A DNA stretch of 15,442 bases from CFX5 sp964568485. GTDB taxonomy: Bacteria > Chloroflexota > Anaerolineae > Caldilineales > Caldilineaceae. The position numbers were made by a program, and so were the translations under genes. This document shows, one piece after another, positions 6,560-13,903 of the stretch. The notes under the pieces were generated by a model that saw nothing but the letters and a program-made list of their open reading frames with translations, was not told the origin of the DNA and made no database searches. The number at the start of each line of letters is the position of its first letter. Position 1 is the first letter of the stretch. Location: assembly GCA_964568485.1 (NCBI GenBank), contig CAZMRA010000104.1, positions 1-15,442 on the forward strand. Direction: 5' to 3'.

Positions 6560-7270
6560 ATGGCAACAATGAACATTGAGATTTGGTCGGACGTGGTTTG
6601 CCCCTGGTGCTATATTGGCAAACGCCGATTTGAAACTGCGCTGGCAAACTTTGCCCACCGTGATGAGGTGCAAGTGACCTGGCGCAGCTTTGAGTTGAAC
6701 CCCAATAGCGCACCGCAAGAAGAGGGCAATCTAAACGAAATGTTGGTCAACAAGTACGGGGTGACCCCTGAGCGGGCCGCGGCCATGAATGCGCAGGTTA
6801 CCCAGTTGGCTAGCCAAGAGGGGCTGGAGTATCACCTGGAAAAGGCTCGCCCCGGCAATACATTCAATGCCCACCGCTTGATTCATCTTGCTGCTCGCCA
6901 CAATATGCAGGATGCGGTCAAAGAACGATTGATGTATGCCTACTTTACCGAAGGCAAGTCGATTGGTGATCCCGAAACGTTGGCGGCATTGGGCATCGAA
7001 ATGGGGTTGCCTGCCGACGAGGTGCGCTCGGTGTTGGCGAGTGATCAATATCGAACCGATGTCCGCGCTGATCAGCAGCGGGCAGCGGGTTTTGGCATCC
7101 GCGGCGTGCCCTTCTTTGTGATCAACGAGCAATTCGGGATCTCGGGCGCCCAAAGTCCCGATGTGATCTTAGAGACGCTCGAAGAAGCATGGCGGCGATC
7201 AAATCCGCTCAAGGTGGTCGGCGCCGCGGATAATGATGCCGTTTGCAGTGATGAATCCTGCGCCGTCTAA
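6560..7270 (+). CDS. frnE: FrnE-type DsbA-family thiol-disulfide oxidoreductase
   Basis: The 236-residue protein is a DsbA-like thioredoxin fold with a helical insertion. The active site CPWC is at residues 14-17 (SDVVCPWCYIGKRRFE). The cis-proline loop is GVPFFVIN, followed by FGISGAQ, the usual FrnE/YwbO ending. A second cysteine pair, C229 and C234 (CSDESC), forms a CX4C motif at the extreme C-terminus, as reported for Deinococcus FrnE, where it helps disulfide isomerase activity. There is no signal peptide, so the protein is cytoplasmic, as usual for this subfamily, with a likely role in oxidative stress. The start at 6560 follows GTGAGG by about 9 bases; an ATG at 6569 is also possible. 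The 145 bases before it show no convincing promoter. Confidence 0.9.
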   Translation: MATMNIEIWSDVVCPWCYIGKRRFETALANFAHRDEVQVTWRSFELNPNSAPQEEGNLNEMLVNKYGVTPERAAAMNAQVTQLASQEGLEYHLEKARPGNTFNAHRLIHLAARHNMQDAVKERLMYAYFTEGKSIGDPETLAALGIEMGLPADEVRSVLASDQYRTDVRADQQRAAGFGIRGVPFFVINEQFGISGAQSPDVILETLEEAWRRSNPLKVVGAADNDAVCSDESCAV

Positions 7271-7313
7271 AAGACTTTCGTTCCCTAGCCTGTGCATCGA
7301 AACATACAAATAG

Positions 7314-7350
7314 CGCCGCGAGCCAGAGATCTTCTCATGTGCTCGCGGCG
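7314..7350. terminator. Hairpin between convergent frnE and the CotH kinase gene
   Basis: CGCCGCGAGC (7314-7323) and GCTCGCGGCG (7341-7350) form a perfect 10-bp stem. The 17-base loop can fold further (GAGA and TCTC around TCT). It lies 43 bases past the frnE stop and 41 bases past the CotH stop on the other strand, so it could end both transcripts. The U-rich part after the stem is weak in both directions (TTCTCATT on the plus strand, CTATTTGTATG on the minus). Confidence 0.65.
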
Positions 7351-7391
7351 TTCTCATTGGGTTATGTTAGGATCCCTGTGATACGGACGGA

Positions 7392-9161
7392 TTACTCGGC
7401 TTCAGTCGCTGTTGTTGTTCGGCTCAGGAATGTTTTTAATGCCTCGGCTTGACGTTCGGTCGCGCTGACTAGGCTAGCAACAGCCTGGTCAAACTCTGCT
7501 TCGTCCTCGACATAGGGCGCCAGCAATTCGGCCCAAGCCTCGTACTGTTCGATGATGGCGGCTGCATCAAATACCTCGTCGCTTACCAGTTGCAACTCTG
7601 CTTGATAACGCTCGGCATAAATCGGATCATCCAGCAGATAGCGGATCAATGGCCACTCGTTGGTGGTATTCGCCCGGTCGAAGGTAACTTGCCTGCTACC
7701 GCCTGGACCCCCTTGCCAACCTGGACCACCGCGTCTACCATCTGGCCCGCCGAAGCCGCCCATGCCCATCCGGCGCTGATTCTGGCCTTGATTGGGCATG
7801 CCTACTGGCGGCGCTTGCCACTGGGAGCGATTGCCTGGTCCGCCGGGCATTGACGCACCGAGGACAAAATTGTGATCCCACGAGATCCAGATCAGTTGAT
7901 CTGTCTTCGGATGATGGTAGAGGTAGAAGTTATGGGGCATGGCGCCGTAGGTGTCCCAGTGCTGCAAGCTCGCACTTAGCGCTAACCAACGCAAGAAGGT
8001 ATCAACATCGAAAATCTCTTCGAGCTGCGCTCGCCACGCTTCTGGATCTTCGAGTCGGCTCTCGTCGTGCAAGACTTCGTACAGCGCTTCGATATCACTC
8101 CAGTCGGCCTCAGTTTTGTTGTTTTCTTTCTGGAAGCTGCTTTCGATCTGATCGAACGTGCCGACGGCCAAACTGGCGCCGCGGCCTTCCGCCTCGTAGA
8201 TGTTGCCCTTGTCATTGCCAAAATGGCGCTCGATCACCGTGTCGTCGATCACTTCAATGGCGGTGTACAAGCCCAAATTCACTGGCCCTTCGCCATAGTC
8301 CAGATGGATCTCGTAGAATGCGGTTTTTGCGGCAACGAGCCCCGCCTCCTCGAGCAGCTGATAACTAATGGCATCGCGCATGAATGTGGCATCACCTACG
8401 CCATTTGCCATTGAGAGTTGCTTGAAGCCATAGAAGCGTTGATTCTTGATTTCGGGATACTGATCCTCAAATTCATCAAAATCCAATTTGAGGGGCAATT
8501 TTTGCGAGCCACTGCTCCACGCGCTGCGCAGCGACGAGTTGCCCTTGTAGCGTACTCCGACGTTGGTCCAGACATTGCCATCGAATTCGATGGTCGCAGT
8601 CACCCACATCGGTTTCTCGGTGGTGAAGCTGCCTCCGAACCCGCCGCCCATCCCCATGCCCGGCGGGGGCATAGGTGGCATATCTGCAGGAGGCCACTCT
8701 CCATCTGTGGGTGGTCGCCAGTCATTATCTGCCGGATCTACCGGTGGTCTGGCATCCTCTGGTAGGGCCAGGGGCGAGACAGGTTGTGCAGGCGGCGCGG
8801 CTAAGGGTGAATCCGGTTGCGCTGGGGGCTCCGCTTGATCCGGCATTGGCCCACCGAAGCCACGACCTCCTCGTTGGCCAGGCACTGAAAAGAGTTCGGT
8901 CATGTTGGTCTGCATCGCTTCCCAGCGTTCAGGGGTGATGGTAATGGTCAATACGTTGACCTGATCTTCTGGGAAGACCACCTCGTAATTCGGCTCGACC
9001 TGATCGCTATGGCTCTCTGCGGTCCAGCCTAGCGGACGGGTCGGTTCGTCTTTGGCGTAGGCGACTGGTGTTGAGCTCAGTAACAACCCGCCGGTGAGGA
9101 GGCTAATCAATAATAGCTGCAATTTACTGCATTTCATCCGTGGAATATTCTTTCTAATCAT
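7392..9161 (-). CDS. Secreted CotH-family protein kinase with Pro- and Gly-rich segments
   Basis: The 589-residue protein begins with a signal peptide (hydrophobic core LLLISLLTGGLLL, cleavage likely after VAYA near residue 36). CotH kinase signatures follow: NVGVRYKGNSS (R204-S210, K206 probably the nucleotide contact), LKLDFDEF, FMRDAISYQLL, LGLYTAIEVID and ISWDHNF (D429, N431, probable metal ligands). CotH proteins are atypical extracellular kinases first known from spore coats. Two low-complexity segments stand out: a Pro/Ala-rich linker ending in a Gly/Met-rich stretch (about 100-185), and a Gly/Arg/Gln/Met-rich insert just after the DHN motif (about 440-490). The ATG at 9161 is used; an ATG at 9137 would still leave a full signal peptide. 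No substrate gene is seen beside it. Confidence 0.87.
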   Translation of the reverse strand: MIRKNIPRMKCSKLQLLLISLLTGGLLLSSTPVAYAKDEPTRPLGWTAESHSDQVEPNYEVVFPEDQVNVLTITITPERWEAMQTNMTELFSVPGQRGGRGFGGPMPDQAEPPAQPDSPLAAPPAQPVSPLALPEDARPPVDPADNDWRPPTDGEWPPADMPPMPPPGMGMGGGFGGSFTTEKPMWVTATIEFDGNVWTNVGVRYKGNSSLRSAWSSGSQKLPLKLDFDEFEDQYPEIKNQRFYGFKQLSMANGVGDATFMRDAISYQLLEEAGLVAAKTAFYEIHLDYGEGPVNLGLYTAIEVIDDTVIERHFGNDKGNIYEAEGRGASLAVGTFDQIESSFQKENNKTEADWSDIEALYEVLHDESRLEDPEAWRAQLEEIFDVDTFLRWLALSASLQHWDTYGAMPHNFYLYHHPKTDQLIWISWDHNFVLGASMPGGPGNRSQWQAPPVGMPNQGQNQRRMGMGGFGGPDGRRGGPGWQGGPGGSRQVTFDRANTTNEWPLIRYLLDDPIYAERYQAELQLVSDEVFDAAAIIEQYEAWAELLAPYVEDEAEFDQAVASLVSATERQAEALKTFLSRTTTATEAE

Positions 9162-9254
9162 GCCCCTAAAGGCCAGTCGATTCCTCGCGCTATGATAAAC
9201 GAAGCCACTTAAAAAATATTGAAAAGATACTTAAAAGATGATGAGCATAGACTC

Positions 9255-9282
9255 AGTGTACGAAAGCTTGTTTTTATGTCAA
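9255..9282 (-). promoter_or_regulatory. Sigma70-type promoter for the CotH kinase gene
   Basis: On the minus strand a perfect TTGACA (9282-9277) is followed after 16 bases by TACACT (9260-9255), four of six matches to TATAAT. The start would be near 9248, leaving about 87 bases of AT-rich leader before the ATG at 9161. The rest of the divergent region (9283-9440) shows no gene that I can support. Confidence 0.5.
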
Positions 9283-9420
9283 GTCGTGAGGGTAGTATTG
9301 TAGAATGGATGAAACAGGTTGGTGCCTGGCCATGACAGACAAAACGCCTACGCGATAAAGTTATTACCTTACGATTTCTCCTAGTACTTTCTGGTAGATC
9401 AACTTCAGCGTTTGTCCCTG

Positions 9421-9447
9421 TTGGTCTGGATGACCTCTTCCTATACT
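9421..9447 (+). promoter_or_regulatory. Possible promoter for comEC giving a leaderless message
   Basis: TATACT (9442-9447) ends 7 bases before the comEC ATG, and TTGGTC (9421-9426) lies 15 bases upstream of it. Transcription would begin at or next to the ATG. The spacing is short for sigma70 and the -35 is weak, so this is tentative; it fits the absence of a Shine-Dalgarno. Confidence 0.3.
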
Positions 9448-9454
9448 GGCCTAC

Positions 9455-12049
9455 ATGATACTTCTCTATCTTGCAATAGCCTATATGCTTGGTATCGCAG
9501 CAGGGCGGCTGGCTTGGGAATGGGGATGGTTTGACTGCAGCTGGCCTACTTGGCTTTGGATTTTACCCTTAGCCTTGCTGCCCTTACTACCGAGCTTGAA
9601 CCGCTTCTTTGTGCGACCGTCACACACAGCACCCGGACCGTGGCCGGTTCAAGCCGGATTTCTGCTGCCTACCCGCGGCGGATCAGTCGTTCTTGGCATC
9701 GCCATGGGGGTGGCCTGTCTCACCGGTGTATTGCGTTATGTGAGTCAGCCACTCACCCCCTGTTGGACACCCACCGATCTGGCCTATTACAACCTCCCGG
9801 CGGATCAAGCCTTTGCACGCGAGGCTCCCCAGACGACGCTCGTCGGCTGGGTCAGCAGTTACCCACTGGTGGCCGATACCAAACAACGCGTCCAGGTCAC
9901 CATCAATCAGCTCGAACTGGCTGCTGGTGAACAACCAGTCAAGGGCACGTTGCTCTTGAATACTGGTATCCGCCAGCGCTATGGCTATGGGCAACCAGTG
10001 CGCTTGACTGGCCGCTTGGTCACGCCGCCGGACTTTGAGGATTTCTCCTATCGTGAATATCTCTCGCGGAAAGGGATTCACAGCCTGCTCTACAGCGCGC
10101 AGATCGAACCCTTAGATCTGCCAAATGCGGGCCATCCCCTCATGCGGATCTTGTATGCTCTGCGCGCCCGCGGCGAAGTCTTGATCAACCGCTTGCTGCC
10201 CGAACCTTATGCGGCACTGGCCAATGGCATGTTGTTGGGCATCGAAGCTGGGATTCCCGATGCCCTGTACGAGCAATTTAACCTGACCGGCACCAGCCAC
10301 ACGATCGTGATCTCCGGTAGCAATGTGGCAATCATTGCTGGGATGTTCATGCTATTGGGACAACGCCTTCTGGGTAAACGGCGGGCCATCTGGCCAACGT
10401 TGATGGGCATTGTTTGTTATGCCTTGCTTGTCGGTGGAGATGCTGCCGTGTTGCGCGCAAGCTTAATGGGCGGGCTTTATGTGGTCGCAACGACCTTGGC
10501 ACGCCGCAGCACCGCCTTGGTCAGTTTATCGGTGGCTTGTTGGGTGATGACGCTGCTCAATCCGCTCACGTTGTGGGATGTCGGCTTCCAGTTGAGTAGT
10601 GCGGCCACGGCTGGCTTGATTCTCTTCTCCAATCGCATCACGAACTTTTTCGCGAAACTATGGCCGGGGTTTCAAGGTGGCCCACTGACAACGCTGCTCG
10701 AAACCAACCCAGCTCGCAAAACCATCGGCCTGCTGCAAGGGCTTATCCAAGATGGGCTGTTGCTGACCATCGCTGCCAACATCACAACCTTGCCGCTGGT
10801 GGTCTACTATTTCGGACGGCTGAGCCTGGTGAGCCTCCTAACCAACTTGCTCATTTCCCCGGTGCAGGGCTTCATCATGATTTGGGGAACGATTGGCTTG
10901 GTCGTCGGTTTGTTCGGATTCGCTTGGATAGCTTGGGTGATTTTGTTGGTACCTTGGCTTTGTTTGGTATGGACGGTAGCAATGGTGCAATGGACAGCAG
11001 CCTTACCTGGGGCTAGTTTAGAGATTCACGAATATGACTTTACCGCACTGCTGCTCACCTATGTGCTGATTGCCGCAGTCGCTTGGCGTTCGCCCCTGCA
11101 TGATTGGCTAGGCCGCACTCGGCAATGGCTGGGTGAACAATGGCAACACCATGTGTGGAGCACGAGCGGTCTTGGAGTCCTGGGAATCGCTTGTGTTTTG
11201 ATCTGGTTTGGGCTGGCCAGCCAGCCAGATGGGCGTTTGCATCTCTATTTCTTGAACATTGGGCAAGGAGACGGGATTCTGATCCAAACGCCGAGTGGTC
11301 GCCAAGTCTTGATCGATGGTGGCACTAGTCCACAGCAATTGTTCAGCGAGTTGGGGGCAACGATGCCCTTTTGGGATCGCAGCTTGGATCTGGTCATCGT
11401 GACACATCCCGACGCTGATCATATTGCGGCGCAGGTTGAACTGCCCAGCCGTTTTCAGATCACCACTGCGCTCGAAAGCAACGCAAGTGCGGGGAATCCC
11501 AACGCTGAGGCGTGGCGCGCTGCCCTCCGCTCTAGTGGCACAGAGATCCAAACCCTGTACCAGGGCGGCTGGATCGATCTTGGGGACAACGTCGGGTTGC
11601 AGATTCTATGGCCGCCAGTTGAGCCATTTGGGCAGGGGCTAGCTGGCAGCGAGCAATTCTTTGACAACGAAAATTCGCTGGTCATCCAACTGATCTACGG
11701 GGATTTTCGTGCCCTGCTCACTGGTGATATTGGTATTCCGGCGGAAAACGAACTACTGGCGGCAGGCATCCCGCTAGCCTCAACCGTGCTAAAAGCAGGC
11801 CATCATGGGAGCAAGGGCAGCACCGGTGAGGATTTCGTGCAGGCAGTCAATCCACAACTGGTGATCATCCAAGCCGGGGTGGACAATGATTATGGGCATC
11901 CACACGGCGAAGTGCTAGAACGGCTGGCTGGGCGCCAAATTTTGCGCAACGATCAGCACGGGCGGATTCACCTCTACAGCGACGGCATAACGGTCGGTAT
12001 CGAAACCGGTATGCTTCCCAGTGAGAGTGGCTTATTTGCTACGGAATAG
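9455..12049 (+). CDS. comEC: ComEC/Rec2-family DNA uptake channel protein
   Basis: The 864-residue protein has the full three-part ComEC layout: N-terminal helices with a DUF4131/OB-like soluble domain (about 1-225), a polytopic competence domain (about 230-590, with GTSHTIVISGSNVAII and LLVGGDAAVLRA), and a C-terminal metallo-beta-lactamase-like domain (about 595-850). The latter holds FLNIGQGDGILI, THPDADH (H651, D653, D655, H656), LTGDI (D758) and KAGHHGSKGST (H783, H784), so the putative nuclease site looks complete. ComEC passes transforming single-stranded DNA across the inner membrane and the lactamase-like domain may degrade the other strand. The ATG at 9455 has no Shine-Dalgarno. No comEA lies beside it. 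Its last 18 bases overlap the convergent methyltransferase gene. Confidence 0.95.
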   Translation: MILLYLAIAYMLGIAAGRLAWEWGWFDCSWPTWLWILPLALLPLLPSLNRFFVRPSHTAPGPWPVQAGFLLPTRGGSVVLGIAMGVACLTGVLRYVSQPLTPCWTPTDLAYYNLPADQAFAREAPQTTLVGWVSSYPLVADTKQRVQVTINQLELAAGEQPVKGTLLLNTGIRQRYGYGQPVRLTGRLVTPPDFEDFSYREYLSRKGIHSLLYSAQIEPLDLPNAGHPLMRILYALRARGEVLINRLLPEPYAALANGMLLGIEAGIPDALYEQFNLTGTSHTIVISGSNVAIIAGMFMLLGQRLLGKRRAIWPTLMGIVCYALLVGGDAAVLRASLMGGLYVVATTLARRSTALVSLSVACWVMTLLNPLTLWDVGFQLSSAATAGLILFSNRITNFFAKLWPGFQGGPLTTLLETNPARKTIGLLQGLIQDGLLLTIAANITTLPLVVYYFGRLSLVSLLTNLLISPVQGFIMIWGTIGLVVGLFGFAWIAWVILLVPWLCLVWTVAMVQWTAALPGASLEIHEYDFTALLLTYVLIAAVAWRSPLHDWLGRTRQWLGEQWQHHVWSTSGLGVLGIACVLIWFGLASQPDGRLHLYFLNIGQGDGILIQTPSGRQVLIDGGTSPQQLFSELGATMPFWDRSLDLVIVTHPDADHIAAQVELPSRFQITTALESNASAGNPNAEAWRAALRSSGTEIQTLYQGGWIDLGDNVGLQILWPPVEPFGQGLAGSEQFFDNENSLVIQLIYGDFRALLTGDIGIPAENELLAAGIPLASTVLKAGHHGSKGSTGEDFVQAVNPQLVIIQAGVDNDYGHPHGEVLERLAGRQILRNDQHGRIHLYSDGITVGIETGMLPSESGLFATE

Positions 12050-12919
12050 CGCCAGCTTATACTCGTGCCCTGCGTGATCGTCTAGTGCTTGCAGCCAAGG
12101 TTGTTGCGCCACCACCCGCGCACAAGAGCCATAGGCGCCGATAGTGATGACATGGTCCGCTGTGGTGCGTTGAATTCGGTTGAGCACCGTTTGCAACAGG
12201 CGCCCTCGAAACGGAGTAAAAAGAAAAAAGATTGTGCCCTCAGCATAATCATGCGCTTGCGCATCCTCTTGCACTATCTCCACACCGGTCAAGCCCAATT
12301 CCTCAGATCGAGCAGTGGCATAAGCACAATAACTTGCTTGATATTCAATCCCCGTCACCTGAATGCCGGTCAAAGAATGGATCAAAAAGAGAACCCCACC
12401 CAAGCCCGCGCCGATATCATAAAAATGATCGGTCGGTCTTGGTGATAGCCGGTCGATCATTTCGAGCAGAATACGGGCGGGGCTCCGTTCAAAATGGACC
12501 ATTTCAGCCTGGGGTACTTGACTTTCCGCAGGCAGTGGCTGGTTTTCCCAGATGCCGCGCACCAACAGATCCAGCCCATCAGCGGCGAAATGGGCTTGGC
12601 CGAAGTATGGCGCACTATAGTCGGTGAATCGATCGAATTCCGCACGCAGGCGAGGGCCGCGCCAGGTATGGTTGCGGATCTGATAGTGAAATTGGGCGAA
12701 TAGTCGTTCGTTAAGGGATTGCCACTCCTGTTGATACGCCAGCGCTTGCTTATACAAAGCTATCACTTCAGGTTGATGCCGCCTGGCACGCGCAATCTGG
12801 CGCAGATAGTCAACAAAATTGGAGGCTTGGGCGCGCTGCAACAGATTTTCTGGTTGCCAGAGGGCTTGATTCTGCTGGATGCGTTCCCATTCAGCTAACA
12901 ACGTCAAGAATTCGCTCAT
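12032..12919 (-). CDS. Class I SAM-dependent methyltransferase, uncharacterised
   Basis: The 295-residue protein has an all-helical N-terminal part (about 1-130, from SEFLTLLAEWERIQQ) and a C-terminal Rossmann methyltransferase domain. Motif I is FYDIGAGLGG (D168 starts the DxGxGxGG loop), the acidic end of strand 2 is TGIEYQ, and VQEDA gives motif III. The later IFFLFTPF takes the place of the usual motif IV, so the acceptor cannot be named; it resembles protein or small-molecule methyltransferases only generally. The ATG at 12919 is chosen because GAGGATTAAGGGGG precedes it; an in-frame ATG at 12946 would add nine residues but has no Shine-Dalgarno. It is transcribed towards comEC and overlaps its 3' end by 18 bases. 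Confidence 0.8.
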   Translation of the reverse strand: MSEFLTLLAEWERIQQNQALWQPENLLQRAQASNFVDYLRQIARARRHQPEVIALYKQALAYQQEWQSLNERLFAQFHYQIRNHTWRGPRLRAEFDRFTDYSAPYFGQAHFAADGLDLLVRGIWENQPLPAESQVPQAEMVHFERSPARILLEMIDRLSPRPTDHFYDIGAGLGGVLFLIHSLTGIQVTGIEYQASYCAYATARSEELGLTGVEIVQEDAQAHDYAEGTIFFLFTPFRGRLLQTVLNRIQRTTADHVITIGAYGSCARVVAQQPWLQALDDHAGHEYKLALFRSK

Positions 12920-12980
12920 CCCCCTTAATCCTCGTCGGTGCTTCATCGGCTTTGTGCAAAAGCTCTGTCGCTGGCTGCCT

Positions 12981-13025
12981 GAACAGCCTGCGTTCGCAGG
13001 CGCGTGCCATCGCTCGCGCCTGTTC
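12981..13025. repeat. Competing GC-rich inverted repeats upstream of the methyltransferase gene
   Basis: CCTGCG-TT-CGCAGG (12987-13000) and CAGGCGCG-10 bases-CGCGCCTG (12997-13022) are perfect inverted repeats that share CAGG, so they cannot form together. GAACAG (12981-12986) and CTGTTC (13020-13025) enclose both. The block marks the edge between normal-composition DNA and an AT-rich island. It could be a REP-like element or an attenuator in the methyltransferase leader, which lies 60 bases downstream on the minus strand. Confidence 0.45.
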
Positions 13026-13085
13026 GTTAGGAAAATCGTCTTAGTTATTAGAAGTTCACGAAAAGAGGACAGAAATCAACAAATA

Positions 13086-13409
13086 GTGCAAAAAGTTAAT
13101 ACATTTGTCTCGTTACAGTCAGACAGCCTGTCGATAAAGTATACCCATAATAGTTTCGGCTCCCGAACTGACTTGTTCATTGGATGCAACACAGCAGCTA
13201 GCTCGTCGGCTGTTATGCTGGAACGTAGATTTAGTGGTGGCCCTGAATTTCTATATCTAGTCTCGTCAGCCGGAGGAGAGGCGGGGATAGCCATTCTATG
13301 TTCAGAAAGCACTTTAACTTCGTTGCTGCAAGCGTTTACGGATGACATTCCCCCCAAGCGATTTGTCCCAAGCAAGGTTAGCGTGGAGAGGCTGCATGAC
13401 AAAAAATAG
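13086..13409 (+). CDS. Possible small ORF of unknown function in AT-rich island
   Basis: A frame open from 12879 to a TAG at 13407-13409 could be used from the GTG at 13086, giving 107 residues; an ATG at 13216 would give 64. It reads plausibly as a soluble protein (FIGCNTAASSSAVMLERRF, EFLYLVSSAGGEAGIAILCSES, LLQAFTDDIPPKRF), but I recognise no family. No good Shine-Dalgarno precedes either start (AGAGG lies 17 bases before the GTG). An opposite-strand frame (13076-13486) is also open here, which weakens the case. Its end overlaps the transposase start by 14 bases. It could be a foreign gene, a remnant, or chance. Confidence 0.3.
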   Translation: MQKVNTFVSLQSDSLSIKYTHNSFGSRTDLFIGCNTAASSSAVMLERRFSGGPEFLYLVSSAGGEAGIAILCSESTLTSLLQAFTDDIPPKRFVPSKVSVERLHDKK

Positions 13410-13872
13410 CACAGGATCAACTTCTCGCTCAAACTCAAAATCAAGGCAAAAGGATGGACGCAAGGAGTACAACTCACGCGAGGCACGCCGTTTCCGTGCT
13501 TTAGCCCTTAAGGAGCAAGGCTGGAAACAGGCTGAGATAGCAAAGGAGTTAGGTGTAACGCCCGGGGCGGTGAGCCAGTGGTTAAAACGAGCACGCGAGG
13601 GAGGCCGAGAAGCTTTACAGACCCGCAAGGGGGGCGGCCCTAAACCTCGCTTGCGCGAAGATCAGATCAAACGTTTACCCGCCTTGCTGGCCGAGGGACC
13701 ACAAACCTATGGGTTCCGTGGCAACTTGTGGACCCGCTCGCGTATCATCGCTGTCATTCACCAAGTCTATGGCGTGCAATTTAGCCCCGGGCATATCGGG
13801 CGAATTATGCGTAAAGGTGGTGTGCGCTTACGCGATGCTGTACATTACCCCCATGCGCCATTTAGGGGCTGA
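13396..13872 (+). pseudogene. IS630-type transposase remnant: N-terminal helix-turn-helix part only
   Basis: The 158-residue frame starts at an ATG with GGAGAGG 4 bases upstream. A basic, serine-rich N-terminus (1-24) precedes a helix-turn-helix (about 42-65, GWKQAEIAKELGVTPGAVSQWLKRA), a GGxGGGPKPRL-like linker, and the second helical DNA-binding unit (about 98-143, LLAEGPQTYGF, SPGHIGRIMRK). This is the usual order in the front half of IS630/Tc1-like transposases. After about 13820 similarity stops and 16 unrelated residues lead to a TGA. The catalytic DDE domain (about 180 residues, with its Asp-Glu-Ser motif) is absent; only 31 bases remain before the next gene. No terminal inverted repeats could be identified. 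It should be inactive for transposition, though the DNA-binding part may still be made. Confidence 0.75.
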
Positions 13873-13903
13873 ACTGAACATCGGCAGCCACACCACTTAA
13901 CCC

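Noticed and set aside
7700..7850. Repeated Gly/Arg codons in the CotH gene, considered as a DNA tandem repeat
   Set aside because: The repeats are degenerate at DNA level and explained by low-complexity protein sequence; no fixed unit length is visible.
2395..9161. A single envelope-building operon or a new multi-gene system linking Pcs, phosphodiesterase, FrnE and CotH
   Set aside because: The genes lie on alternating strands with separate promoters and hairpins between them; nothing beyond proximity links them.
13076..13486. 136-residue minus-strand frame opposite the orphan ORF and transposase start
   Set aside because: Its first third is antisense to the well-supported transposase start, and I see no ribosome site or recognisable domain.
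13709..13900. Second-frame ORF at the transposase 3' end, considered as a frameshifted DDE domain
   Set aside because: It lacks any DDE-domain motif and mostly lies over the recognised DNA-binding part; no room remains before the next gene.
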